A DNA stretch of 64,000 nucleotides from NCBI GenBank assembly GCA_016186945.1, contig JACPKR010000022.1, positions 26,480 through 90,479 on the forward strand, in the 5' to 3' direction. The notes under the pieces are model-generated. The model saw only the letters and a program-made list of their open reading frames with translations, made no database searches and was not told the origin of the DNA. The position numbers were made by a program, and so were the translations under genes. Position 1 is the first letter of the stretch. Every line of letters starts with the position of its first letter. The stretch is from Deltaproteobacteria bacterium. GTDB taxonomy: Bacteria > Bdellovibrionota_B > Oligoflexia > Oligoflexales > Bog-1112. This document shows positions 16,486 through 26,489 of this stretch, one piece after another.

Positions 16486-16632
16486 GTAATGCGTAAGCCA
16501 CTTGGGGCAAGGAGGTGGTTTGGAGGAAACTGCGCAGCTGGTTCCTCCAAGAAAAATCTATGGGGGAGCGACGGTTCCCTCGCCCCCCCAAACCCCCCTC
16601 TCCCTTTTTGCCCCACATGCCTTACGGGTTAC
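16486..16632 (+). repeat. family A element, complete copy
   Basis: 147 bp, left terminus gtaatgcgtaagccacttgg, right terminus ending in the variant catgccttacgggttac. It fills the first part of the mnmH-odhB gap; the remaining 105 bp show only the odhB ribosome site. Confidence 0.92.
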
Positions 16633-16737
16633 GCAAAGTTTGCCTGGGTGGAATTTGCCTGCCAGGCTGTATTGCTAGATCCGTGGGGCAGTGGGACGAT
16701 AGAAAGTGGAAGAAATTGTCTTTCAAAGGATGGAATA

Positions 16738-18012
16738 ATGGCGATCGAAGTCAAAGTGCCCGGCGTGGGTGAGTCGGTCCAGGAAGGTATGATTGCTTCT
16801 TGGTCAAAAAAAAGTGGCGAATGGATCAATACGGATGAGGTCCTTTGCGAACTCGAAACTGATAAGGCAAGCGTGGAGGTCGTTTCCGAAGCCTCGGGGG
16901 TCCTGGAACTTCTTGCTGATGTTGGAAAAGTTGTAAAAGTGGGGCAAGTGATCGCCCGAATCGACGACAAAGCAAAACAAAGCGAGGGGAAAGCAAAAGA
17001 AAAGGCCCTCACTGAGGGTGTAACCCCCCCACCTGTCGCAAAGGAGAGAGCTGAAAAAGCGCCCGAACCGAAAGGGGAAGGAAAGCCTCAGCTTGAGCAC
17101 GGTCCAGCCGTACGCCGCATTGTGGCTGAAAGCGGAGTGGACCTCAATAATGTTCCTACAAAGGGAAAAGGTGGACGCGTAACCAAGGCAGATGTTTTGA
17201 GTATGGTCCTTCCTTCGGAGACCCAAGCATCGGCAGCCCCCTCGAAACGTGAAAGTCCAAAAAAAGAGGAAGCCAAGCCGCAGCCCCCAAAAGCTTCCCC
17301 AGCAGGAGAACGTCGGGAAACTCGGGAACCCATGTCGATGCTACGTCGAAGGATAGCTGAACGACTTGTGCAGTCTCAGAAAACAGCCGCCATCCTCACA
17401 ACGTTCAACGAAGTTGACATGAGCGCCATCCTCGATATGCGGAAAAAATATAAGGATGCGTTTGAAAAACAGCACGGCGTTAAGCTTGGCTTTATGGGCT
17501 TCTTCCTGAAGGCCAGCGTTTTTGCCCTCCAACAATTCCCTCGCGTCAATGCGTTCATCGACGGGGACGATATCGTTTACCACCATTATTGTGATATAGG
17601 AGTTGCAGTTTCGACGGAGAAAGGTCTGATGGTCCCTGTTGTCCGCAATGTCGATAGCATGTCCCTTGCGGAAACTGAGTTGGCGATTGCAGCTCTGGCG
17701 GAAAAAGCCAGGAGCAATAAAATATCGGTCGATGATTTGTCGGGGGGGACGTTCACAGTGTCAAACGGAGGCGTGTTTGGTTCTCTTCTCTCGACGCCCA
17801 TTATTAATCCTCCTCAGACGGCGATCCTTGGCATGCATAAGACGCAACAGCGCCCCGTCGTACGGGAAGATGGAAGTATCGTGGGACGACCTATGATGTA
17901 CCTTGCTCTGTCTTATGACCACCGCTTGGTCGACGGGAAGGAGTGCGTGCAATTTTTAGTGAAGATCAAGGACGCTATTGAAGACCCAAGCCGTCTCTTG
18001 TTGGGAGTCTGA
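16738..18012 (+). CDS. odhB: 2-oxoglutarate dehydrogenase E2, dihydrolipoyl succinyltransferase
   Basis: E2 core of the 2-oxoglutarate dehydrogenase complex (TCA cycle): transfers succinyl from lipoate to CoA. 424 residues from the ATG after AAAGGA; the longer upstream frame only reads the family A element. Order: lipoyl domain with Lys43 ([11 protein letters not shown]), a charged Pro/Ala linker, E3-binding domain (about 120-155, [18 protein letters not shown]), a second linker, and the catalytic domain ending with His395 and Asp399 ([12 protein letters not shown]). lpd and then sucA (odhA) follow, so gene order is E2-E3-E1. Confidence 0.96.
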   Translation: MAIEVKVPGVGESVQEGMIASWSKKSGEWINTDEVLCELETDKASVEVVSEASGVLELLADVGKVVKVGQVIARIDDKAKQSEGKAKEKALTEGVTPPPVAKERAEKAPEPKGEGKPQLEHGPAVRRIVAESGVDLNNVPTKGKGGRVTKADVLSMVLPSETQASAAPSKRESPKKEEAKPQPPKASPAGERRETREPMSMLRRRIAERLVQSQKTAAILTTFNEVDMSAILDMRKKYKDAFEKQHGVKLGFMGFFLKASVFALQQFPRVNAFIDGDDIVYHHYCDIGVAVSTEKGLMVPVVRNVDSMSLAETELAIAALAEKARSNKISVDDLSGGTFTVSNGGVFGSLLSTPIINPPQTAILGMHKTQQRPVVREDGSIVGRPMMYLALSYDHRLVDGKECVQFLVKIKDAIEDPSRLLLGV

Positions 18013-18017
18013 GTGAA

Positions 18018-19421
18018 ATGTCTGAACTGACAAAATTCGACGTGATTGTGATAGGAGCAGGACCCGGCGGCTATGTCGGAGCTATACGAGCCGCTCAGCT
18101 TGGTTTTTCCGTTGCATGCGTGGAAGATAGAACGTCCCTCGGGGGTACCTGCTTAAATGTCGGTTGCATCCCGAGTAAGGCCATGCTGGAGTCAAGCCAT
18201 CGTTATCACCAGGTGCAGCACGAGTTGGCGGATCACGGGATCGAAGTGGGCAAGGTGTCCCTCGATCTGAAAAAAATGATCAATAGAAAAAATTCTGTCG
18301 TCACTGCGATTACGAAGGGGGTTGAATTCCTCTTTAAGAAAAACAAAATCACCTGGCTGCGAGGTTGGGGGAAAGTTGAGAGCGCTCATAGTGTCTCAGT
18401 CCAAAGCCGCAACGGTGAGAAGAAAACATACGAAGCTAAACATATCATTATCGCGTCAGGAAGTGTGCCGATAGAGCTTCCCTTCGCTCCTTTTGACCAT
18501 AAGCTGATCGTCGATTCGACGGACGCGTTGGAATTTTCCCGCGTTCCGGAACATTTGATCGTTGTCGGAGCGGGAGTCATCGGTCTGGAGCTTGGAAGTG
18601 TTTGGTCTCGTCTGGGAGCCAGAGTCACGTTCATTGAGGCGTTACCAAATATACTTGGTAATACAGACAGTGAACTTTCCACAACCATGCTGCGCCTGTT
18701 TCAAAAGCAAGGGATCACCTTCCACATGGAATCCATGCTAAAAAGCGTCGACACGAAGAACAAAGTGATCGCCCGATGCACAGGCAAGGCGGAAGGAACC
18801 GAGATTGTCGGGGACAAGATTCTTATAGCGATTGGGCGTAAGCCTGCCATTTTGGGGCTAGGCTTGGAAAATGTGGGCGTGAAAATGGAGAAAAACGGTT
18901 GGCTGACGGTCGATGACCGTTTTCGAAGTTCCGTCCCTTCTATTTGCGCGATCGGAGATGCCGTTCGGGGACCGATGCTTGCTCACAAAGCAGAGGAGGA
19001 GGGCATTGCCGTTGCAGAATTTTTGGCTGGCAAACACGGCCACGTGAATTACGAAGCTATCCCTAACGTCGTTTATACTTGGCCTGAGATAGCCACAGTC
19101 GGACAGAGTGAAGAAGATTTGAAGAGCAAAGGGATCGCCTATAGGACGGGGAAATTTAATTTCAAGGCAAACGGCCGTGCACGTGCTGTGGGTGCGGTGG
19201 ATGGGTTTGTTAAAATTCTGGCAGACGCGCAGACCGATCGTTTGCTGGGTGTTCACATTCTTGGTCCTATGGCATCAGAACTGATTGCTGAAGTTGCGGT
19301 AGCGTTTGAATTCGGAGCCAGTGCCGAAGACGTGGCCCGCTCTGTTCACGCTCATCCGACACTTGCCGAGGTTATCAAGGAAGCTGCGCTTGATGTGGAT
19401 AAACGCGCTATACATTCGTAG
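18018..19421 (+). CDS. lpdA: dihydrolipoyl dehydrogenase (E3)
   Basis: FAD enzyme that reoxidises E2-bound dihydrolipoate with NAD+. 467 residues, start 5 bp after the odhB stop. FAD motif VIGAGPGGYVGA (about 11-22), redox-active Cys45/Cys50 (GGTCLNVGCIPSK), NAD-binding VVGAGVIGLELGSVW, FAD site ICAIGDAVRGPMLAHKAEEEG, and the C-terminal dimer-interface His446-Glu451 pair (HAHPTLAE). All catalytic elements are intact. It is placed between E2 and E1 and is presumably dedicated to this complex. Confidence 0.97.
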   Translation: MSELTKFDVIVIGAGPGGYVGAIRAAQLGFSVACVEDRTSLGGTCLNVGCIPSKAMLESSHRYHQVQHELADHGIEVGKVSLDLKKMINRKNSVVTAITKGVEFLFKKNKITWLRGWGKVESAHSVSVQSRNGEKKTYEAKHIIIASGSVPIELPFAPFDHKLIVDSTDALEFSRVPEHLIVVGAGVIGLELGSVWSRLGARVTFIEALPNILGNTDSELSTTMLRLFQKQGITFHMESMLKSVDTKNKVIARCTGKAEGTEIVGDKILIAIGRKPAILGLGLENVGVKMEKNGWLTVDDRFRSSVPSICAIGDAVRGPMLAHKAEEEGIAVAEFLAGKHGHVNYEAIPNVVYTWPEIATVGQSEEDLKSKGIAYRTGKFNFKANGRARAVGAVDGFVKILADAQTDRLLGVHILGPMASELIAEVAVAFEFGASAEDVARSVHAHPTLAEVIKEAALDVDKRAIHS

Positions 19422-19486
19422 TTTATCTTGTGCATGAGCAAGGAAGAGGGCTTGAGGGAAAACCGAGAGCGTGGTTTCCCCTCACA

Positions 19487-19540
19487 GGAGTTCTTGGAGG
19501 AACCAGCTGCGCAGTTTCCTCCAAACCACCTCCTTGCGGA
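19487..19540 (-). repeat. family A element, core only
   Basis: Copy of the cttggaggaaccagctgcgc...ccacctccttgc core between lpdA and sucA. The frame from 19428 through it is open into sucA, but a good ribosome site just upstream of 19560 makes read-through unnecessary. The 19422-19486 stretch shows no clear feature. Confidence 0.85.
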
Positions 19541-19559
19541 CAGGGAAGAGGAGAAAAAA

Positions 19560-22334
19560 ATGTTTGATCGGTCTTCTTTCGCATCGGGAGCCAACGCCCG
19601 TTTTATCGAAGAGATGTACGAGGAATTTCGCAAGGGGTCATCAGATCTGGATGATTCTTGGAGAAGGTTTTTCCAAGGATATGAGTTTGCCTTGCAAGGC
19701 TTAGCTAACCCCGTTCGGGCGGGAGAGGATGAAAGGCGAGACAGCGCGAAAGTAGAAGCGTTTATCAATGCCTATCGGCGTCTTGGTCACCTCTCAGCTC
19801 ATTTAAATCCCTTGGATTCCCAACCTGAGATTGCTGCCGATATGATGCCGGAATGCCACGGGTTGAAGAACGTGGAACCACATCGAAAGTTTCTTTCCTC
19901 AAATTTTGGAAACACCGAGCGCACCTTCGCCGAAATCTGGGACAAATTGAAGGCAACCTATTGCGGGAAGATTGGACCCGACTTCCGCGACTCGAACGAC
20001 ATAGAAGCAGTCAAATGGTTGCAGGACATGATGGAGTCGTGCAACAACCAGCCAAGTTACCCCGTTGAAGTCAAGAAAAGGATTCTCCAGAAACTTGCTG
20101 AGGCAGAAGGCTTTGAGCAGTTCCTGCACTCTCGCTATCTGGGGCAGAAACGGTTTTCGCTGGAAGGTTTGGAGACACTCATCCCCCTTATGGATGTACT
20201 CGTGGATGAGGCGGCAAACGTCGGTGTGGCTGAAATTTGCATGGGTATGGCCCACAGAGGGCGGCTCAACCTCCTAGTGAATATTCTTAAAAAATCGTTC
20301 GAGCGGATGTTTATCGAATTTGAAGGCAGTGAGTTTAATCCCTTCGATATAGATGGAGATGTTAAATACCATCTAGGTTTTGCGAATCAGATTGAAACTT
20401 TTTCGGGGAAAAAAATTCGCATGTACCTGTCTCCCAACCCCAGCCATCTCGAGGCGGTCAATCCGCTGGTGGAAGGGTTTACAAGAGCGCGACAGGAAAC
20501 CTTAGGAGGCGATGATGCGATCATGCCTATCTTGCTTCACGGGGACGCGTCGTTCATCGGTCAGGGAATTGTTGCCGAAGTTCTGAATCTCTCGCAGCTG
20601 CCCGCTTACAAAACTGGTGGGACTATACACATTATCACCAACAACCAAATAGGCTTTACTACAAACCCCAGAGAAAGCCGCTCATGTGATTATAGTTCAG
20701 ACATTTGCAAGATCATCCGTGCTCCCGTCTTCCACGTGAATGCGGACGACCCGGAGGCCGCCATTTGGGTTGCGAAATTAGCCGTCCAATATCGCAAGAA
20801 GTTTAAACGCGATGTTGTGATCGACCTCGTCGGTTACAGAAGGCGCGGGCATAACGAAACAGATGAGCCGGGCTTCACCCAACCCCTCTTGTACAAAAAA
20901 ATCGAAGAGCACCCGACGACGCTTACTCTTTATGGAGAGAAACTGGTTAGGGAAGGGTCCCTAAACAAAGAAGAGATAGACGAACAGCATCACCTTGTGC
21001 GTGAAACATTGCAGAAAGCACAAACTTCGATCAAAAGCAAAAGCTTCCATCTCCATAAGATCGAAGTGCCCGCGGAATTTAAGCCTGTCTTTTCCTACCG
21101 CAAACCTGAGCGACAAGAAGTCACGCAGGGTACGGCCACGGAAGTGAGGCAGGAACGCTTAATCTCCCTCGGTCAGCGGATTACACAGCACCCGGAATCA
21201 TTCCACCCCCATCCAAAAGTCAAACGAGTGTTAGAAAATCGGGAAAAGATGCTGCAAGGTAAGGGAAGCATTGACTGGGCCTTTGCAGAACTTCTTGCCT
21301 TTGCTTCCCTTGCGGAGGAAGGTTTCAATGTAAGACTTACCGGACAAGACTGCCGACGGGGAACGTTCAGCAGCCGCCATGCTGTTTTGCTCGACTACGA
21401 GAGCAACGAACCGTTTGAGCTTCTCAAGCAAATAAAGAACGGAAATGTGGAGATTATCAACAGCCCCCTTTCGGAACAAGGATGTCTCGGCTTTGAATTT
21501 GGCTACTCGGTCGCAAATCCCAATACGCTCGTCTTGTGGGAGGCGCAGTTTGGTGACTTCGCTAATGGAGCGCAGATTGTTGTCGACCAGTTCCTTGTTG
21601 CCTCAGAAGCGAAATGGCAACAAACCAGCGGGCTTGTCATGCTCCTTCCCCATGGTTACGAAGGTATGGGGCCGGAACATTCCAGCGCCCGTCCGGAACG
21701 TTTCCTGCAATGCTGCGGAAATTTGAACATTCAAGTGTGCAACGTTAGCACCCCTGCACAACTCTTCCACGTCTTGCGTCGGCAAATGCTGCGTCAATTC
21801 CGCAAGCCCTTGGTTCTCATGACGCCGAAAAGTTTGTTGCGCCATCCTAAAGTTCAGTCGCCCATGCAAGAGTTCACTGGCCCCTCCTTCCAGGAAGTGA
21901 TAGACGATCCAGGAGCAGGTGAAAGGGAAAAGGCGGCTCGCTTGATCATGTGTACAGGTAAGATTTATTACGAACTTGCTGAGCTGCGAGATTCCCGCAA
22001 CGATCTTGAATGGGTGCCGATCCTTCGGCTTGAGCAGCTCTATCCTTTCCCTTACGAGCGACTGGAAGAAGTACGGGCGCAGTATTCCAATATTCGCGAG
22101 CTTGTTTGGGTGCAGGAGGAGCCGGAAAATATGGGAGCCTGGACCTTCGTCCAACATCGTATCCCCCGCATTTTTGGGGGAAATGTGAAAGTTTCCTACA
22201 AGGGAAGAAAGAACTCAGGCTCAACTGCGGAAGGCTCAGCCAAAGCCCATCAGGTGGAACAAAAACGAATTCTGGATGAAGCCTTTGCTTTGGTTTGTGC
22301 CTGGGAGCCGAAGTTGGTGGTGAAAAAGAGTTGA
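19560..22334 (+). CDS. sucA: 2-oxoglutarate dehydrogenase E1
   Basis: Thiamine-diphosphate E1 that decarboxylates 2-oxoglutarate. 924 residues; ATG 19560 preceded by AGAGGAG, and the N-terminus (FARGANARFIEEMYEEF-like; here FASGANARFIEEMYEEF, then DSWRRFF) matches the family. Conserved stretches include HRGRLNLLVNILKKS, SPNPSHLEAVNPLVEG, the GDASFIGQG and NNQIGFTTNPRESRS region of the ThDP site, YRRRGHNETDEPGFTQP, LTGQDCRRGTFSSRHAV and LLPHGYEGMGPEHSSARPERFLQ. Third gene after odhB and lpdA; the complex is complete in this locus. Confidence 0.97.
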   Translation: MFDRSSFASGANARFIEEMYEEFRKGSSDLDDSWRRFFQGYEFALQGLANPVRAGEDERRDSAKVEAFINAYRRLGHLSAHLNPLDSQPEIAADMMPECHGLKNVEPHRKFLSSNFGNTERTFAEIWDKLKATYCGKIGPDFRDSNDIEAVKWLQDMMESCNNQPSYPVEVKKRILQKLAEAEGFEQFLHSRYLGQKRFSLEGLETLIPLMDVLVDEAANVGVAEICMGMAHRGRLNLLVNILKKSFERMFIEFEGSEFNPFDIDGDVKYHLGFANQIETFSGKKIRMYLSPNPSHLEAVNPLVEGFTRARQETLGGDDAIMPILLHGDASFIGQGIVAEVLNLSQLPAYKTGGTIHIITNNQIGFTTNPRESRSCDYSSDICKIIRAPVFHVNADDPEAAIWVAKLAVQYRKKFKRDVVIDLVGYRRRGHNETDEPGFTQPLLYKKIEEHPTTLTLYGEKLVREGSLNKEEIDEQHHLVRETLQKAQTSIKSKSFHLHKIEVPAEFKPVFSYRKPERQEVTQGTATEVRQERLISLGQRITQHPESFHPHPKVKRVLENREKMLQGKGSIDWAFAELLAFASLAEEGFNVRLTGQDCRRGTFSSRHAVLLDYESNEPFELLKQIKNGNVEIINSPLSEQGCLGFEFGYSVANPNTLVLWEAQFGDFANGAQIVVDQFLVASEAKWQQTSGLVMLLPHGYEGMGPEHSSARPERFLQCCGNLNIQVCNVSTPAQLFHVLRRQMLRQFRKPLVLMTPKSLLRHPKVQSPMQEFTGPSFQEVIDDPGAGEREKAARLIMCTGKIYYELAELRDSRNDLEWVPILRLEQLYPFPYERLEEVRAQYSNIRELVWVQEEPENMGAWTFVQHRIPRIFGGNVKVSYKGRKNSGSTAEGSAKAHQVEQKRILDEAFALVCAWEPKLVVKKS

Positions 22335-22340
22335 TGAACG

Positions 22341-23870
22341 TTGGATAAATTACCGCAGTATAACAGTTTTTCATCTCACGAACTTACTTCCGAGCAGTGT
22401 CTGGCTGTTCATCTTGCCGTAACGCGCAGGGAAAACCTGAAGGTCAACGCTTTTGCAGGAACAGGCAAGACGTTCACGCTTCGTACGATCGCTCGCCACC
22501 TTCCCCGACATCGCATTCTCTATCTTGCTTTCAACAAGTCAGTACAGATGGAGGCACAGTCTAGCTTCCCGGGCAATGTGGAAGCCCGCACCATCCACAG
22601 CCTGGCCTTCAGAGCCGTGGGGATGGGGGAGCGTGCCTGGCAGGCGAAGCTTTCAAAGCATATGACCATCAGGGATTATGCAGCACTTCTCAAGCTGGAC
22701 TTCCATTCGCAGTTGAGTATGAAGAGCCTTTTTTGCATAAAGGAAGCACTGAGAGAGTTTCAAAATTCCCAAGATAGCGAGCCTTCCTCAAAGCATATCC
22801 CTGCCTGGGAATTCAAAACCATGAAAAGCGAAGGAGAAAAAGAGTTCACCCGTCAATTTGTCGATGACTTTGCGCCCCTCCTTTGGCAGCGGATGATCGA
22901 TCCAACTGACGATAGGGTCGGTATCACTCACGACACCTATCTGAAACTCTGGCAGTTGACCGACCCTGTGTTGAGCACTTTCGACCTAATCCTTCTCGAC
23001 GAAGCACAGGACAGCAACCCGGTGACGATGGCGATTTTGAAACAACAAAAAGTCAGATTGATTGTAGTCGGTGATAGTTGGCAGCAAATTTACTCTTTCC
23101 GTGGGGCGGTGAACGCAATGGAGCTTCTTTCCACACCCCTTGATTGCGTGCTTACGCAGAGCTTCCGTTTTGGAAAAGCGATCGCAGACCTAGCGAACAA
23201 AATCTTGCGTTTACGTGACGCCCGGAATCTTCTACGTGGACTCCCCCGGCATAAGAGTTTTCTCTGCAAGATACCGAGCGGTGAACCCTACACAATGATC
23301 TTTCGCTATAACATCGAGTTACTAGAAGAGGCCTCTGCCCTTGCCGCAAGGCAAATGTACATCTATGTCGTGGGGTCTTTGGACAAGACAACTGGTCTGA
23401 TGCTTGATGTTTTTCATCTGTATAATCACGAACGTGCTGCGATTCGTGACCCGAGGGTGAAAGTCTTCAAAACCTGGGCCGAACTTGAGATGAACTACGA
23501 CATATTGGACGACATTGAGTTAAAGAAAAGCTTTCGGTTTGTTGAACGCTACGGCCAAGACATTCCTGCTATCATAAAAATGGTGCAGAAAGTTTGTGTC
23601 CCTAACGAGGAGCAAAGTGACGTTGTCCTTACGACCGGACACCAAAGCAAAGGTAGGGAATGGCAAAACGTCAGGATTGCTGGTGATTTTTTCGATTCGT
23701 TGCGCAGTCAGGCGCCGGAAGAGCTAAACTTACTGTATGTGGCGATTACGCGCACGATTTCTCAACTTGAAGTTCCCCCTTTTATTCTCGAGTGGCTGCT
23801 CACCTCCGCCAAAGCACGAGAGGTCCGAAGTAGCGAGGGAACGGCTTCTGCCCCATCACTTCAAACTTAG
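22341..23870 (+). CDS. UvrD/FBH1-like superfamily I helicase
   Basis: 509-residue DNA helicase-like ATPase. The TTG start is 7 bp after the sucA stop; no better in-frame start exists. Helicase motifs in order: Q (LTSEQCLAVHLAV), Walker A (AFAGTGKTFTL, about 38-48), Ia (LAFNKSVQMEA), Walker B (LILLDEAQDSNPV), III (VVGDSWQQIYSFRGAVNAM), IV (LTQSFRFG), V (LTTGHQSKGREWQNVRI) and VI (LLYVAITRT). The domain arrangement is compact compared with UvrD and is closer to short FBH1-type helicases. The role (recombination control or repair) is inferred from family only; the link to sucA is probably only positional. Confidence 0.85.
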   Translation: MDKLPQYNSFSSHELTSEQCLAVHLAVTRRENLKVNAFAGTGKTFTLRTIARHLPRHRILYLAFNKSVQMEAQSSFPGNVEARTIHSLAFRAVGMGERAWQAKLSKHMTIRDYAALLKLDFHSQLSMKSLFCIKEALREFQNSQDSEPSSKHIPAWEFKTMKSEGEKEFTRQFVDDFAPLLWQRMIDPTDDRVGITHDTYLKLWQLTDPVLSTFDLILLDEAQDSNPVTMAILKQQKVRLIVVGDSWQQIYSFRGAVNAMELLSTPLDCVLTQSFRFGKAIADLANKILRLRDARNLLRGLPRHKSFLCKIPSGEPYTMIFRYNIELLEEASALAARQMYIYVVGSLDKTTGLMLDVFHLYNHERAAIRDPRVKVFKTWAELEMNYDILDDIELKKSFRFVERYGQDIPAIIKMVQKVCVPNEEQSDVVLTTGHQSKGREWQNVRIAGDFFDSLRSQAPEELNLLYVAITRTISQLEVPPFILEWLLTSAKAREVRSSEGTASAPSLQT

Positions 23871-23881
23871 CAATTTCTGGA

Positions 23882-24072
23882 CTATAGTGTTCAGGATAAT
23901 TAATTTGGGGACAAACTTTTACGAGTCTGTCATCCCGCGGCTTGACCGCGGGATCCAACTATTCGAGGAAGGCCACCGTCCGATCCCGCGGTCAAGCCGC
24001 GGGATGACAGGGGAGGGGAACTTTTTTTCAAAAAAGGTCCTCTCCACAAATTCTTTTTCCCAAATACTATAG
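23882..24072 (-). repeat. family B element, full copy with nested palindrome
   Basis: 191 bp with ctatag at both ends, reading opposite to the copy between hflK and hflC. It includes the paired gtcatcccgcggcttgaccg arms. It lies between the 3' ends of two convergent genes, where the GC-rich stem could act as a transcription barrier. Confidence 0.9.
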
Positions 24073-24096
24073 CTCATGAACTTGGCGTGGGGTCCT

Positions 24097-25545
24097 CTAT
24101 TTTTTCTTCCAGACTTTGTGAACGTTTACGTCTTCTTGAACGCCCTTCAAACTGGACCTTACGCGAGAAATGTGAAAGCCCTTTAAAAGATGAGGGTCGA
24201 TATTGTCGTATACGATCTCGGTCATATAGATTTCCTCTGCATCAGCAAGGCTTTGTACACGCGCAGCTATGTTGACGGTCTGGCCAAAGTAGTCTAGACG
24301 GTCGTTAAGTGTGACAGCAATTGAGGCCCCTTGATGAATACCGATTTTTAAGATGATTTCTTGTGATTTTAGAGTTTTGTTAAAGTGTTCTATTTCGGAG
24401 AGCATTTCTACTGCGGCTTGAGTAGCTTGACTTGGAGTCATGAACGTTGCCATGACCGCATCCCCTATTGTTTTTACGATCGACCCCGAATGAGCGACGA
24501 TCACCTTCGTGAGACGGTCGAAGTGTTGCTGGACAAGGGTGTAGGCCTTGAGATCGCCGATTCTGTCATACATTGCGGTAGATCCCTTCAGGTCCGTGAA
24601 TAAAAACGTTATATTTTTTACTCCAATTCCCTCTGTACCAGAGACAGTTTCAAAACGGAACAGATCACGAAACGTTTGATGAGTAATAAGTCGTTTGCCC
24701 GTCAGAAAGGGAACGAACTGAATTGCCATCTTCATATCAGCTTCTTCTTGGTTGAAAATGAATAGAGAGTGTTCATCCTTGGTTATATTCTCGATTTCAA
24801 GGTGAACTTGACCGGCTGATAGTGTTCCACTTTTAGGCTTTGCCTCGCCGTTGGAACAGACGATTTTCAGATTCTGACTGCCCGTTATTGCAGGAGAGGT
24901 GACCAAAAATGTGAATCCAAAATCATGACGCAGATTATAGCCTGAAAGAACGCCTGGTTTGCAGTCAAGGTCTAGAACCTTTTTTTCACTCGGTGCGAGG
25001 ATCCCTAGAAAGAGTCTTGCGGTCTTCATAGCGTCGCGTAAAGGAATCATATTCCCGTTTCCCAAATCAATTTGACCTTCCGGCCTGAGCCTGTATTTGA
25101 AGAGATAGTCCTCCGCAGAAAGTTTAGCAGGATGATGAAAGATGATCTCTCTCAGTTCAGGATCGACTGTAAAATTAATTTGTATCATGTCATCCATGTT
25201 GACTTCGTATTCCAGATTGCACATGTTACAGCAGTATTCTGAATGAAGTCCTTTCAAACTGGCGAAACTCTCCACAAGTCCGGTGCAACTAGGACAAATA
25301 AGAGCCCAGTTCATAGTAAACAGTTGCAGGTGCGCACCGTAAAGGAAAAGATCGATAGCCTCGTCTTCCTTGATGTTCTTTTCAGAAGCAAAACGTATTG
25401 GATTGATGCAGAATAAAGCTTCATCGTCAGGGGAGTTTAGGAGCGTCTCAAGTTTTGAAACGACTCGCGGGCTCCATTTTTTCGCCTTTTCCAGCTCTGT
25501 GAATTTTTCATCCAGTAGGGTTTTGTTGATTTTTACATGACTCAT
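24097..25545 (-). CDS. class III adenylate/guanylate cyclase with N-terminal DUF5939-like region
   Basis: 482 residues from the ATG at 25545, which follows CGGAG and overlaps the stop of the ROK kinase gene (ATGA). A start at 25566 would lie inside that gene without a ribosome site. The N-terminal about 300 residues resemble DUF5939 and contain a likely zinc ribbon (CPSC...CCNMC, about 85-115). The C-terminal cyclase domain (about 320-482) has FLFTDLKGSTAMYDRIGD with the first metal Asp, GSIVKTIGDAVMATF with the second, and YFGQTVNIAARVQ for nucleotide binding. Soluble; no membrane segment. Coupling to sugar kinase and transporter genes suggests that sugar supply sets cAMP or cGMP output. Confidence 0.88.
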   Translation of the reverse strand: MSHVKINKTLLDEKFTELEKAKKWSPRVVSKLETLLNSPDDEALFCINPIRFASEKNIKEDEAIDLFLYGAHLQLFTMNWALICPSCTGLVESFASLKGLHSEYCCNMCNLEYEVNMDDMIQINFTVDPELREIIFHHPAKLSAEDYLFKYRLRPEGQIDLGNGNMIPLRDAMKTARLFLGILAPSEKKVLDLDCKPGVLSGYNLRHDFGFTFLVTSPAITGSQNLKIVCSNGEAKPKSGTLSAGQVHLEIENITKDEHSLFIFNQEEADMKMAIQFVPFLTGKRLITHQTFRDLFRFETVSGTEGIGVKNITFLFTDLKGSTAMYDRIGDLKAYTLVQQHFDRLTKVIVAHSGSIVKTIGDAVMATFMTPSQATQAAVEMLSEIEHFNKTLKSQEIILKIGIHQGASIAVTLNDRLDYFGQTVNIAARVQSLADAEEIYMTEIVYDNIDPHLLKGFHISRVRSSLKGVQEDVNVHKVWKKK

Positions 25546-26489
25546 TTTATCTCCGTATGTTGACACAAATAGGAAGCCCCTAGGAGGGAGGACTGATTGT
25601 CTAAACTTGAGAGCATAAGCTTAGGATCCAAGCCTTGACGGCGATAGAGAAGCTTTCTCAGGTAAGTACGGGTCAGTTCAGAAAATTCATCGAAGCTTCT
25701 GGCAAAACCACCGTCGAAGACGATGACTTCCGGATAGAAAAGAACGCACAAATTATGCAAGGTAACGGCAAGCGCCTGTGCATAGCGGTTAAAGGAGTCT
25801 TTAGCTCTTTCGTCCCCCATCCTTGCAAGCTTTGTGATTTCCAAGGCTGACAGAGGTGAAGCTAGCTCATATTCATGACAAAATTCGGCTTCGAAGTGTT
25901 TTCCTGACAAGTAGGATTCCGCATCGCCAGAAACTCCACACGCACATTGTCGTTTGGAACCCTCATACTGGATAATCAAATGTCCCGCTTCAGGGTGAAG
26001 GTGGCGACCACCTCGCACCAGTGTTCCATTGCAAAGAATGCCGACGCCTAATCCTGTCCCCAAAGTTAGCATGATAAGATTGTCACAGGACAACGTTTTC
26101 CCTACTCCGAAATGCCTTTCTGCCAAAACTGCACAGGCGGCATCATTCTCCAGGAACACTACCTTTCTCAACGCCTTTTCAAGCATGTCTTTAAGAGGAA
26201 CGCTGCCCCACCCTTTCCCCTGACTGAGCAAATTCGTGGGATCAAGAAGCAGCCCTTGACGAGAGTCGAGTGGACCACAGGAGGAGATGCCAATTTTGTC
26301 AATTTGTGGGAATTTCCTGAGAACCTCTTTGGCCTTTTCAATCATCGCCTCAAAATAGAAGTCTTTTCCTTTTTCCAAGTCAGGGTAAAGGATTTCCTTA
26401 TGCAAAATGGTACCCGACCAGTTGACGACGCCTATAGCAAGCTTTGTCCCTCCTATATCAAATGCGAGGTATTGCTTTTCAGTTTCCAT
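25542..26489 (-). CDS. ROK-family sugar kinase (glucokinase-like)
   Basis: 315 residues; start preceded by GGAG with good spacing. ROK kinases phosphorylate glucose, N-acetylmannosamine or related hexoses. ATP motif AFDIGGTKLAIGVV (about 9-22), catalytic LENDAACAVLAE, phosphate loop TLGTGLGVGI, and substrate His HLHPEAGHL are present. The zinc motif (family C-x-C-G-x-x-G-C-x-E) reads CACGVSGDAESY, with Asp where the third Cys is expected, so zinc binding may be altered. Overlaps the sugar transporter gene upstream (11 bp) and the cyclase downstream (ATGA), so all three are translated together. Confidence 0.92.
   Translation of the reverse strand: METEKQYLAFDIGGTKLAIGVVNWSGTILHKEILYPDLEKGKDFYFEAMIEKAKEVLRKFPQIDKIGISSCGPLDSRQGLLLDPTNLLSQGKGWGSVPLKDMLEKALRKVVFLENDAACAVLAERHFGVGKTLSCDNLIMLTLGTGLGVGILCNGTLVRGGRHLHPEAGHLIIQYEGSKRQCACGVSGDAESYLSGKHFEAEFCHEYELASPLSALEITKLARMGDERAKDSFNRYAQALAVTLHNLCVLFYPEVIVFDGGFARSFDEFSELTRTYLRKLLYRRQGLDPKLMLSSLDNQSSLLGASYLCQHTEIK

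Noticed and set aside
16489-16737. N-terminal extension of odhB through the family A element
   Set aside because: Unlike purQ, a good AAAGGA site precedes the canonical [13 protein letters not shown] start, so read-through is not needed.
19428-19559. sucA start at 19428
   Set aside because: No ribosome site there; AGAGGAG precedes ATG 19560, which matches the family N-terminus.
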